A stretch of DNA of 8,760 nt. Source: Lachnospiraceae bacterium UBA4711. Its GTDB lineage: Bacteria; Bacillota; Clostridia; Lachnospirales; Lachnospiraceae. The notes under the pieces are model-generated. The model ran no database searches and was not told the origin of the DNA. It was given only the letters and a program-made list of their open reading frames with translations. Made by a program: the position numbers and the translations under genes. This document shows, piece by piece, positions 1 through 7,160 of the stretch; positions within the stretch are counted from its first letter, which is position 1, and each line of letters begins with the position of its first letter. The stretch lies in contig DHJV01000070.1 in assembly GCA_002404515.1 (NCBI GenBank), positions 5,195 through 13,954 of the forward strand. Reading direction: 5' to 3'.

Positions 1-240
1 CTCCTGCGCCCACATTTTATGCTTGTCCCGGTTCATCGCATGTGTCGACTTGGACAGCAAGTCGGCAAACCGCAAGGCCGACACCACATCAATTTCCCGC
101 ATCTGCCGTTTAGCAGTGAGGTTAAATTTGGTGATGGCATAGTTATAAAGGATGTCGTCGTAGAGTTCATTCAGGAAGGGATTGTTGTCAATGTCCCCGA
201 AAATGGCATCGCCAAGGTTATGCAGTATTTGATTGCTCAA
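1..240 (-). CDS. hamB: Probable HamB-like DEAD/DEAH helicase of the Hachiman system, N-terminal 80 codons only
   Basis: This is an open frame from a TTG at 240-238 to the window edge, with no stop, encoding 80 residues. The TTG overlaps the TGA stop of the upstream hamA-like gene (TTGA), and a G-rich stretch lies just before it. The only in-frame start between the preceding in-frame stop and this point is that TTG. The protein begins LSNQILHNLGDAIF and contains ALRFADLLSKS followed by HKMWAQE near residues 57-80. I recall this pattern from the N-termini of large bacterial helicases; it lies before the ATPase motifs, none of which are in the window. The helicase call therefore rests mainly on context, since HamB follows HamA in Hachiman loci, and partly on this N-terminal pattern. 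If correct, the protein would be a superfamily 2 DNA helicase that senses aberrant DNA ends and holds HamA in check. Confidence 0.68.
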   Translation of the reverse strand, partial: MSNQILHNLGDAIFGDIDNNPFLNELYDDILYNYAITKFNLTAKRQMREIDVVSALRFADLLSKSTHAMNRDKHKMWAQE

Positions 241-1172
241 GGTCTGCCACCCCCATTCATCACACGGTCCATGATTTGTGTTTTTTCAGCATCTGCATCG
301 TTGAGTGGCAGAATGTAGAAATAAAACGAGTGGTTTCCGAGGCCAAGGGCATTAATCTTGCTGGCTATATATGCCGCATGATTGCGAATATCTGTATCCA
401 TTTTCTGAGTCAGTGCACGTCGGAAGTCTACCGCACTGTAATTAGCAGGATTGAGACCGAGATTATACGCAAGGAAAACGCCATAGGCTGTATCATACGG
501 GACCGACTGTCCTTTACTCGGAATAAGCAGGTCTTTGATTTTCTGAACCGTGTCTTTATCAAAGGACTTGCTGAATACCGTGTTTTCAGCAAGGGTGCGC
601 TCCTGTGTGCTTTGCTTTTCGATCTCAACAATGGCGTCGAAGGCAGTGTCAACAGCTTTTTTCATATCACCCACAATGCTGGAGGTGCCAAACACCATGT
701 GGTAGTATGGTATGCCGAAAGCCTGCTCCAGCGAGAGAAGATGTATTCCGTCACATTTACTGTCATATTGTTTTGCTCCGGTTTGAAGCTCTACCTTGCT
801 CATGATTTTGGGAGCTCCCAGAACCTGCTCTAAAAACACATATAGCATGATTTCACCGAGGTCATTGCCGGTGCCTTTCTGACCCGGAGCCCCGTTGCGT
901 TTCATGATGTCGATGGCATCCATTCCTACGCTGTACACATCGCCCTCAACATGATAGTTCTCGATCTGAGCACGAGAAAAAACGTATTGACCGATGTTCT
1001 TCCTGAGAAACACTTCAAGCTTATCGGAGGAGAATGCATTGTTATTGACGTTGAGGTGAAATAGGCGCAGTTGTTCCGGGTTTTTTAGGCCAAGGGTCTC
1101 AGCGTGAGACACCTCGGTAAAAACCTCATCAAATTTACCTCCGCTTATAGTCTTGTCAAAAGAATCATTCAT
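237..1172 (-). CDS. hamA: DUF1837 / HamA-like protein of a Hachiman anti-phage system
   Basis: This 311-residue protein matches the DUF1837 pattern. It has an N-terminal region (1-95), then DLGEIMLYVFLEQ near residues 105-117 (the GE helix), KIMSKVEL near 122-129 and CDGIHLL near 140-146, followed by an amphipathic stretch. In Hachiman, HamA is a PD-(D/E)XK-type DNase effector partnered by the HamB helicase. Here the helicase-like frame follows with a 4-base TTGA overlap. I chose ATG 1172 because AGGTGGAG at 1179-1186 sits 6 nt upstream. A GTG four codons earlier (1184) lies inside that Shine-Dalgarno and is less likely. The gene starts 23 nt after hsdR, so it is probably in the same operon. 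One oddity is that the strand where I expect E-x-K reads FGTSS (T163-S-S165), so catalysis may be altered. The family call is firm; activity is uncertain. Confidence 0.85.
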   Translation of the reverse strand: MNDSFDKTISGGKFDEVFTEVSHAETLGLKNPEQLRLFHLNVNNNAFSSDKLEVFLRKNIGQYVFSRAQIENYHVEGDVYSVGMDAIDIMKRNGAPGQKGTGNDLGEIMLYVFLEQVLGAPKIMSKVELQTGAKQYDSKCDGIHLLSLEQAFGIPYYHMVFGTSSIVGDMKKAVDTAFDAIVEIEKQSTQERTLAENTVFSKSFDKDTVQKIKDLLIPSKGQSVPYDTAYGVFLAYNLGLNPANYSAVDFRRALTQKMDTDIRNHAAYIASKINALGLGNHSFYFYILPLNDADAEKTQIMDRVMNGGGRP

Positions 1173-1178
1173 TGCATT

Positions 1179-1186
1179 CTCCACCT
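1179..1186 (-). promoter_or_regulatory. Ribosome binding site that decides the hamA start
   Basis: AGGTGGAG on the minus strand lies 6 nt before ATG 1172. The alternative GTG start at 1184 is inside this site and has no well-placed site of its own, which favours the shorter protein. Confidence 0.7.
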
Positions 1187-1195
1187 CGTTACAAT

Positions 1196-4100
1196 TTAGT
1201 CTTCATCCTTTTTGTCGCCATACTTGGCAGGATCTTCAGCAACCATCAAAGACTCCTGCGTGGGAAAATCGTAGGCGACGTTTTTTTCACCCGGCCCCGG
1301 CATCACGTATTCTTTGCCTTCTGGATTGTAGGTAAGATTGAATACCAGATCGGAAAGCCACTTCTTAAAGGATGGATTATCTTGGAACTGTTTGAAAAGT
1401 TCCATGTTGTCTGCCATGATCGCAAATATAACCTGCTGCAGAGCACGTTCGCTTTCCAAACGGGCACTCTGCTCATCAGAGTTGCGCATAGCATTTTGAT
1501 ACTTCTTATCTCTGGACACCATTGCAGGTATTTCGAGAATCTGCCGCTGGACATTGTCGGCGTCATTCCAGTTGATGTTGCCAAACATATCGTTGAAGTC
1601 AGAAATAATCCGAGAAAGCAGATCCATTTCCGGTTCCACAATATGGCCAGTCTTTCCGGCAGGAACAGGCGCAATTTCAGCATCCTGATCTTCCAAGCGA
1701 ATGGAGATCATTTCACGGGCTTCATTACGATAGCTCGAAAGGTCAATGGTGCTCAAGATGCCTTCTGACAGGTCGTCTTCACGAGGCGACGGCAGTTTAG
1801 GAATCAGCAGATTCAGGAAGATTGAGAGCTTTTCCCATTCCACGTTTCCATAAGGCAGAATGGCTCCGAGGAAACCGTATGTACGCACAAAGGACTTTGC
1901 AGCACTCTTGAATTTAATCTGATCGTCTGTTTCGAGCTGCTTGTAAACCGCCGTGCAAGCGTCCAATATCGGATCAAGGCGGTCACGTTCTGCGCCACTC
2001 AGGAACAGGTCTACCAACCGTTCAACATCATTGTTGCTGTAAACCTGATAGTCTTCCATAACAGCGATTAAGTCATACAGCTTGTTCGGATCGGTTTCTC
2101 CGGAAAGAATCGTGGTCCGATAATATTTGGAGAATGACTCCTCAATTACGGACGTCTTATTGGCAAAGTCCAGAACAAAGGTATCGTCTTTGCCAGGGTA
2201 TGCACGATTCAGACGGGACAGGGTCTGTACGGCACCGATATCGTAGAGAGGCTTGTCCACATACATTGTGTGGAGCAGCGGCTCATCGAAACCAGTCTGG
2301 AACATGTCTGCAACGATGAGTATGCGATACGGGTCCTTCTTGAAGGTCTTCGGAATCAGCGCATCGGAAAAGCCATTCATGACAGCTGACGTAAGCGCAG
2401 GTTCCTGACCTTTATATTTGTACTCACCGGAAAAAGCGACGATTGCCTTGTACGGGCTCCGTCTGTCTGCGAGGCATTTGCTAATAGCATAATAATACTC
2501 AATGCAGCGAGAAATGCTGGCTGTAACGACCATAGCACGAGCCTGACCGCCAATCTTTTTCTTGGCGATAACCTGCTCGTGGAAGTGGTCAACCATCATA
2601 GCCGCTTTCTTCGCAATTGTGACCTCATTGCTTTCGACGAAGGAACGGAGCTTCTTCTGAGCTCTTTTCTTGTCGAACATGGGATCGTCATCGACAGTTT
2701 TCATTAGCTTATAGTAGCTGTCGATAGGTGTATAATACTTCAGCACATCCAGAATGAAGCCCTCTTGAATGGCCTGTTTCATTGTATAGACGTGGAACGG
2801 ACGATGCTTGATCTCGCCATCCTCTTCATAAGCGACACCGAAGGTCTCCTCGGTCTTGTTTTTCGGAGTGGCGGTGAAAGCAAAGTAGCTGGCTGTTGTC
2901 AGAAGTTTGCGGCCTTCCATCATCGCATTGATCTTGTCCTCATTGTCCATGTCGTCTTCAGAGGCAAGGCCGGAAAGGGCCAAGTTCATCTGAGCCGAGT
3001 TACGACCGTTCTGGCCGGAATGCGCCTCGTCGATGATGACGGCAAACTTATGAGATTTATGCTCTTGTCCGATTTCAGTAACGATATACGGGAACTTCTC
3101 GACAGTCGTCACGATGATACGTTTTCCGTCCTGAATGGCTTTTCGGAGATCGCCGGAATGCTCAGCCCACACCACGGTATTTTTCACCTGCATAAACTGC
3201 TTGATGGTGTTGCGGATCTGCTTATCAAGGATGCGGCGGTCCGTTACAACAAGGACAGAGTCAATCAGAGGACGGCCATTCTGTTCAATGCCGATCAGCT
3301 GATGCGCCAGCCATGCGATGGAGTTTGATTTGCCGCTTCCTGCACTGTGCTGAATCAGGTAACGTTTACCGACGCCATTGACACGAACGTCGGCCAGCAG
3401 CTTTTCAACCACATCCAACTGATGATAACGAGGGAATATCTGTTTGACAGACTTCTTCTTGGTATCCTCGTCAACTTCCTCGACAACCTGTGCGTAGTTC
3501 TCGATAATGCGTGAGAGCTTGGCCTTTGTAAGAATGTCATTCCAGAGATAATCCGTCATCAGGCCGTTCGGATTCGGAGGATTCCCGGCACCATCGTTAT
3601 AGCCCTTATTGAATGGCAGAAACCAGCTGTCCTTACCGGCCAGCTTCGTGCAGAACTTGATTGTCGCATCATCCACAGCGAAGTGAACCATGCAGCGTTT
3701 GAAGGAGAACAGAATGTCACGAGGATCACGGTCGTCCTTATACTGCTGGACAGCATATTCCGTATTCTGCTTTGTGAGCTGGTTTTTCAGCTCCATCGTA
3801 ATAACTGGAAGGCCATTGATGAAAATGCAGAGATCCAGAGCCAGCTTTCCGGCATCCTGTGAGTAGCGGAGCTGACGGGTCACGCTGAAAATGTTCTTCT
3901 CATACATTGCCTTCTGTTTCTGGTTATTCTCGGTCGGCGTAAGATAGAACATGATCAAGTCTGCTGGATAAACCTTGATGCCATTACGCAGAACATCGAT
4001 GATACCACGTTTAGCCAGTTCACCCTGCAAGCGGTTCAGAAACTGACGCCTTTTGGTGTCCGATTTGAAGACACCCAGCTTATCCATCTCATCCGGCTGC

Positions 4101-4252
4101 GTTTCAGACAGGAAGCGGAACAGGCGTGTCTCGTCCAGAGCATGCTCCTTGCTATAGTCGTCGTTGGTGCCTTGCTCATAGCCGTTCTGCTCAACAAGCC
4201 ACTTTACGATTAAGGCTTCCAGCCCTTCTTCTCTGGTGTTGGTAAAAGCCAT
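1196..4252 (-). CDS. hsdR: Type I restriction enzyme R subunit (endonuclease and translocase)
   Basis: This 1018-residue protein is a full-size HsdR, the ATP-dependent motor and nuclease of a type I restriction complex. The N-terminal nuclease core shows D140, then MELKNQ with E154 and K156 (PD-(D/E)XK). The superfamily 2 translocase follows in order: Walker A SAGSGKS (residues 304-309), VVTDRR near 336, DEAH (408-411), FTATP (459-463), VADMFQTGFDEP near 647-658 and QTLSRLNRAYPGK near 676-688. The C-terminal ~300 residues are the helical region that docks on the methylase. All motifs are intact and there is no frameshift. I chose ATG 4252 because AGGAGG (4260-4265) is 7 nt upstream. An ATG two codons earlier (4258) overlaps the hsdS stop as ATGA but nearly touches that site. 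The Shine-Dalgarno lies in the last codons of hsdS, which suggests translational coupling. Confidence 0.97.
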   Translation of the reverse strand: MAFTNTREEGLEALIVKWLVEQNGYEQGTNDDYSKEHALDETRLFRFLSETQPDEMDKLGVFKSDTKRRQFLNRLQGELAKRGIIDVLRNGIKVYPADLIMFYLTPTENNQKQKAMYEKNIFSVTRQLRYSQDAGKLALDLCIFINGLPVITMELKNQLTKQNTEYAVQQYKDDRDPRDILFSFKRCMVHFAVDDATIKFCTKLAGKDSWFLPFNKGYNDGAGNPPNPNGLMTDYLWNDILTKAKLSRIIENYAQVVEEVDEDTKKKSVKQIFPRYHQLDVVEKLLADVRVNGVGKRYLIQHSAGSGKSNSIAWLAHQLIGIEQNGRPLIDSVLVVTDRRILDKQIRNTIKQFMQVKNTVVWAEHSGDLRKAIQDGKRIIVTTVEKFPYIVTEIGQEHKSHKFAVIIDEAHSGQNGRNSAQMNLALSGLASEDDMDNEDKINAMMEGRKLLTTASYFAFTATPKNKTEETFGVAYEEDGEIKHRPFHVYTMKQAIQEGFILDVLKYYTPIDSYYKLMKTVDDDPMFDKKRAQKKLRSFVESNEVTIAKKAAMMVDHFHEQVIAKKKIGGQARAMVVTASISRCIEYYYAISKCLADRRSPYKAIVAFSGEYKYKGQEPALTSAVMNGFSDALIPKTFKKDPYRILIVADMFQTGFDEPLLHTMYVDKPLYDIGAVQTLSRLNRAYPGKDDTFVLDFANKTSVIEESFSKYYRTTILSGETDPNKLYDLIAVMEDYQVYSNNDVERLVDLFLSGAERDRLDPILDACTAVYKQLETDDQIKFKSAAKSFVRTYGFLGAILPYGNVEWEKLSIFLNLLIPKLPSPREDDLSEGILSTIDLSSYRNEAREMISIRLEDQDAEIAPVPAGKTGHIVEPEMDLLSRIISDFNDMFGNINWNDADNVQRQILEIPAMVSRDKKYQNAMRNSDEQSARLESERALQQVIFAIMADNMELFKQFQDNPSFKKWLSDLVFNLTYNPEGKEYVMPGPGEKNVAYDFPTQESLMVAEDPAKYGDKKDED

Positions 4253-4254
4253 AA

Positions 4255-5037
4255 TCATTCCTCCTCAACCGGCATATCATCATCGTCGTCTCTCTCTGAC
4301 GTTTCGAGATCCTCAAGATCATTTACGGCCTGAAATTCCGGCACAGTGACGTCTCTGATATCTATTGCACCAGTAACGACATCAGAAAACAGTCGAGTGC
4401 GATATTCATCAATCAACGTCATCTCACGTGACAACAAGGATCGACTGCTTGCAATAATGTTTCCTTTTGTTATAGCCTTTTCAGGAATAATGCTGTTGAA
4501 TACAGACCTTTTCCAATCAAGAAAATGAACGATTGCCAGTTGTTCATCTTCTGGAGGGCAAGGCACCCAAATATTTTTCATTTCGCTGTATCTTGTTGTC
4601 CACAAGTCAGCGACAATCCCTCTACCGTTGCGATAGAATTCTTCAATAAACGTATGGCTTCTCAACAGGTAATGGTAGTAATAACTGGTCCCTTCACGGG
4701 GCTGCAGAATGATGTTAATCAGAGAAACAGAACCGTCCAGCGGTGAAATGCCGCTTGATCCACGACGATCTGACCGGCTGTTGATAACAAAATCGCCAGC
4801 ACAAACCTTCTTTCTGTTATCACCATCTTTTGTTTTCACCGCAGTGTCAATCTGCGGCAGCACACCAAATTTCGTAACAGAAAGCGGTGGATAATCACGA
4901 TCTGATACCTTTTCCTTTCTTTCAATAAAAAGGTCGTTAATTTTTTTCATCTGCCATCCGCTGGGGATTCGAGGTATCCAATCAATTCCAGTTTCAATAT
5001 AGGCAGGATATGCCTTGTTTTGCTCTGTGATCATCAT
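4255..5037 (-). CDS. hsdS: Half-size type I restriction specificity subunit with one target recognition domain
   Basis: This is the S subunit that sets the DNA target of the methylase and nuclease complex. It is 260 residues long, whereas typical HsdS proteins have about 400-600 with two target recognition domains. The usual preamble IDWIPRIPSGWQMKKI (residues 18-33) leads into a single recognition domain (about 34-160). PPEDEQLAIVHFLD (161-174) and the helical conserved region ending EYRTRLFSDVVTGAIDIRD (211-229) follow. The tail (240-260) is very acidic, with a run of five aspartates. The ATG at 5037 overlaps the hsdM stop as ATGA, and GGAGG lies 10 nt upstream. Half-size S subunits of other systems work as homodimers reading a palindromic bipartite site; I infer the same here. 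No second recognition domain or hsdS copy is present in the window. A reading-frame break is unlikely because both ends of the protein are conserved. Confidence 0.93.
   Translation of the reverse strand: MMITEQNKAYPAYIETGIDWIPRIPSGWQMKKINDLFIERKEKVSDRDYPPLSVTKFGVLPQIDTAVKTKDGDNRKKVCAGDFVINSRSDRRGSSGISPLDGSVSLINIILQPREGTSYYYHYLLRSHTFIEEFYRNGRGIVADLWTTRYSEMKNIWVPCPPEDEQLAIVHFLDWKRSVFNSIIPEKAITKGNIIASSRSLLSREMTLIDEYRTRLFSDVVTGAIDIRDVTVPEFQAVNDLEDLETSERDDDDDMPVEEE
4260..4265 (-). promoter_or_regulatory. Ribosome binding site that decides the hsdR start
   Basis: AGGAGG on the minus strand, inside the last codons of hsdS, is 7 nt before ATG 4252 but only 1 nt before ATG 4258. This favours the second ATG as the hsdR start. 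Confidence 0.7.
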
Positions 5038-6857
5038 AATAAAACTGCCTCCAACATTCCGGACAATTGAGCTTCAACGTCCCTTATTTCACTCGCAATG
5101 GATTCTCGATCCCTCATCTCACGAGGATGGAAAAAGTATTTTGTAAAACCGAGTTCATATCCGATGGTCGTTTTTTTATCATCAATCCATGCATAAGGAG
5201 TATATGGCCTAACCTCTTTTTCCATATATCCTTCGATGCCACCCTCATAAGTAAATGGGATTAGCTCTGTTTCTGTCTTAGCCTTGTCTGGAATGATTCG
5301 ACCTTTCTTATCTTTCTGGGGCTTTCCTTCTTCATCGAGTAACGGCTGAAGAATCCAGACTTTCCAATACCCAAAGTCGCTGTTGTTAAAAACTTTACTG
5401 ATTTCGCTTTCTTCCATCTCCATAAAGATACGGACGATTTCCTTCCGTAGTTCGGGAGTAAGCTCACAGTTTTTTTGCCCCATGTTTTTATCAAGGGCTG
5501 ATTTTATTTCAGTAGCATCAATCAATTGAATTTTGCCTTTTCTATTCTCGGCCTTCTTATTTGAAAGGACCCATATAAAGGTTCCTAATCCTGTGTTGTA
5601 AAACATTTTCAGTGGCAGCGCAATGATAGCTTCAACATAGTCGTTTTCGATTAGATACCTTCTTGCATTGCTCTCACCACTTCCAGCGTCACCTGTGAAT
5701 AGTGAAGAACCATTATGAACTTCTGCTATGCGACTGCCCAGCGGGGAATCTTTTTTCATCTTGGAAATGTTATTAAGCAGGAAAAGGAGCTGACCGTCAC
5801 TGGTGCGAGGAATCATCGCCATTTCCTCGCCACCTTCAAGATAAGTATTGAAACGTGTGTCGAGGATATCCTTTTTGCCGCCCATCTTTTCTGCATCTGT
5901 TTTCCAGCTTTTTCCGTATGGGGGATTTGATAGCATGAAGTCAAATTGACGAGATGGATGTTGATCCAAAGACAGAGTGGACCCAAAACCAATGTGCTCA
6001 GCTTGCTCTCCATCACCTTTCAGAAGCATATCCGCTGTACAAATGGCGTAGGTTTCCGGATTGATTTCCTGTCCAAAGAGATGGATAGAGACATCTTTTC
6101 CACGTCTATGGGCAAGCGTAAGCAGACGGTCCTGTGCAACGGTAAGCATACCGCCAGTTCCACAAGCTCCGTCGTAGCAGGAGTATGTAGCGTCTTGAAT
6201 CTGGTCGGCAATGGGAATGAAAACGAGGTCGGCCATAAGCTCAACAACGTCACGAGGCGTCCAGTGTTCACCAGCCTCCTCGTTGTTTTCTTCGTTGAAG
6301 CGACGGATCAGCTCCTCGAAAATAGTACCCATATCGTGGTTATCCAGACCCGGATGACGCATGATGGTTTTGGCCTCATCCTTCCACACCGGATTCGGAC
6401 TCAGGTTAATGTCGGAGGACACAAACTTTTCAATGACGGCACCAAGGATATCGGCATCCACCATCGTGTCGATCTGATTGCGGAATTTGAACTTATCCAG
6501 AATGACCTGCACATTCGGTGAGAAACCATCCAGATAAGCAATGAAGTCTGCCTTGAGCGTCTGCTTCTTGGCACGGCTGGTTAGGTCCCGCAGACGATAA
6601 GGAGAAGCATTGCAGAAAGCCTGTCCTGCAGCATTGCAGAGGGCTGGCCACTGGTTATCAATCTTTGCGGCGTCGAGCCGTTTTTTCATTTCGAGGACCG
6701 CATTCTTGCTGTCCTCCAGCAATGCGTCCAGACGACGGATAACCGTCATGGGGAGAATAACATCACGATATTTGCCACGGACATAAACGTCACGAAGGCA
6801 GTCATCCGCAATCCCCCAGATAAAGCTAACTATTGAATTATGCACCTGATTGTCCAT
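5034..6857 (-). CDS. hsdM: Type I restriction-modification DNA methyltransferase M subunit
   Basis: This is an N6-adenine methyltransferase, 607 residues, that protects host sites and forms the core of the restriction complex with HsdS and HsdR. The helical N-terminal domain includes NSIVSFIWGIADDCLRDVY (7-25). The hinge element GEHWTPRDVVELM lies at about 197-208. The SAM-binding motif DGACGTGG is at 229-236, FGQEINPETYAIC at about 261-273, and the catalytic NPPY at 311-314. A long C-terminal part (about 470-607) carries family-specific helices that contact HsdS. All catalytic motifs are intact. The ATG at 6857 has GAGAGG 9 nt upstream. The gene starts 80 nt after the helix-turn-helix gene and overlaps hsdS by 4 nt at its end. 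It is somewhat longer than the roughly 500 residues of classical HsdM proteins, as in many Firmicutes homologues. Confidence 0.97.
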   Translation of the reverse strand: MDNQVHNSIVSFIWGIADDCLRDVYVRGKYRDVILPMTVIRRLDALLEDSKNAVLEMKKRLDAAKIDNQWPALCNAAGQAFCNASPYRLRDLTSRAKKQTLKADFIAYLDGFSPNVQVILDKFKFRNQIDTMVDADILGAVIEKFVSSDINLSPNPVWKDEAKTIMRHPGLDNHDMGTIFEELIRRFNEENNEEAGEHWTPRDVVELMADLVFIPIADQIQDATYSCYDGACGTGGMLTVAQDRLLTLAHRRGKDVSIHLFGQEINPETYAICTADMLLKGDGEQAEHIGFGSTLSLDQHPSRQFDFMLSNPPYGKSWKTDAEKMGGKKDILDTRFNTYLEGGEEMAMIPRTSDGQLLFLLNNISKMKKDSPLGSRIAEVHNGSSLFTGDAGSGESNARRYLIENDYVEAIIALPLKMFYNTGLGTFIWVLSNKKAENRKGKIQLIDATEIKSALDKNMGQKNCELTPELRKEIVRIFMEMEESEISKVFNNSDFGYWKVWILQPLLDEEGKPQKDKKGRIIPDKAKTETELIPFTYEGGIEGYMEKEVRPYTPYAWIDDKKTTIGYELGFTKYFFHPREMRDRESIASEIRDVEAQLSGMLEAVLL

Positions 6858-6937
6858 ATAGATTTTCCTCTCTTGACACTGAATTCGGCATTAAGCCATT
6901 ATGATCGTACCAAATGTGCTGTCCCCCAAAAACGGAC
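6858..6937 (-). other. 80-base gap between the helix-turn-helix gene and hsdM
   Basis: This is the only sizeable gap inside the operon. It contains the hsdM ribosome binding site (GAGAGG, 6867-6872) and the element GCCGAAT twice. I found a weak -10-like CATAAT without a convincing -35 box, so a separate hsdM promoter or an operator is possible but not shown. I see no clear terminator. Confidence 0.4.
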
Positions 6938-7159
6938 TTATTCGGCCTTATCTTCCTTTTCATCAACTTTGTCGTCAGCGGCACCGCCGGAACGAATCCA
7001 ATCGTCCACCTCTGACAGCTTGAATTTCCACAGCTTACCTACTTTATAGGCTGGCATATTTCTTTTAGCGATCCACTGCAAAATGGTTTCTCTGCCAACG
7101 CCAAGGTATGCTTGGACTTCTTTCAATGTTGACCATTTTTCAATGTTCTCGTTACCCAA
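6938..7159 (-). CDS. Small excisionase/MerR-type helix-turn-helix DNA-binding protein
   Basis: This 73-residue protein has a single winged helix-turn-helix of the excisionase (HTH_17) type at residues 9-57. WSTLKEVQAYLGVGRETI forms the first helices, followed by the recognition segment LQWIAKRNMPAYKV and the wing KLWKFKLSEVDDWI. The C-terminal 15 residues are charged and mostly acidic. The start is TTG at 7159, supported by GGAGG (7168-7172) 8 nt upstream. Only one base separates it from the stop of the FW-domain gene, so translation is probably coupled. Such small proteins often sit just upstream of type I methylase genes and may control them, or act in element excision. Control of the operon, perhaps through the dyad near 8150-8167, is an inference. 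There is no integrase gene in the window to support a true excisionase role. Confidence 0.88.
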   Translation of the reverse strand: MGNENIEKWSTLKEVQAYLGVGRETILQWIAKRNMPAYKVGKLWKFKLSEVDDWIRSGGAADDKVDEKEDKAE

Positions 7160-7160
7160 T

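Noticed and set aside
276..833. A 185-codon plus-strand open frame opposite the hamA-like gene
   Set aside because: It lies wholly antisense to a protein with recognisable DUF1837 motifs, has cysteine-rich unpatterned sequence and no ribosome binding site.
1172..1768. A 198-codon plus-strand open frame opposite the end of hsdR
   Set aside because: It is antisense to the conserved hsdR reading frame; the product resembles no known protein and there is no promoter or Shine-Dalgarno.
2765..3328. A 187-codon plus-strand open frame opposite the helicase core of hsdR
   Set aside because: It is a shadow of the conserved DEAH and Walker A coding region.
5946..6521. A 191-codon plus-strand open frame opposite hsdM
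   Set aside because: It is a shadow of the conserved methyltransferase motifs on the other strand.
4255..6857. Phase-variable or invertible hsdS arrangement
   Set aside because: Only one hsdS is present, with no inverted duplicate, recombinase gene or simple-sequence tract in the window.
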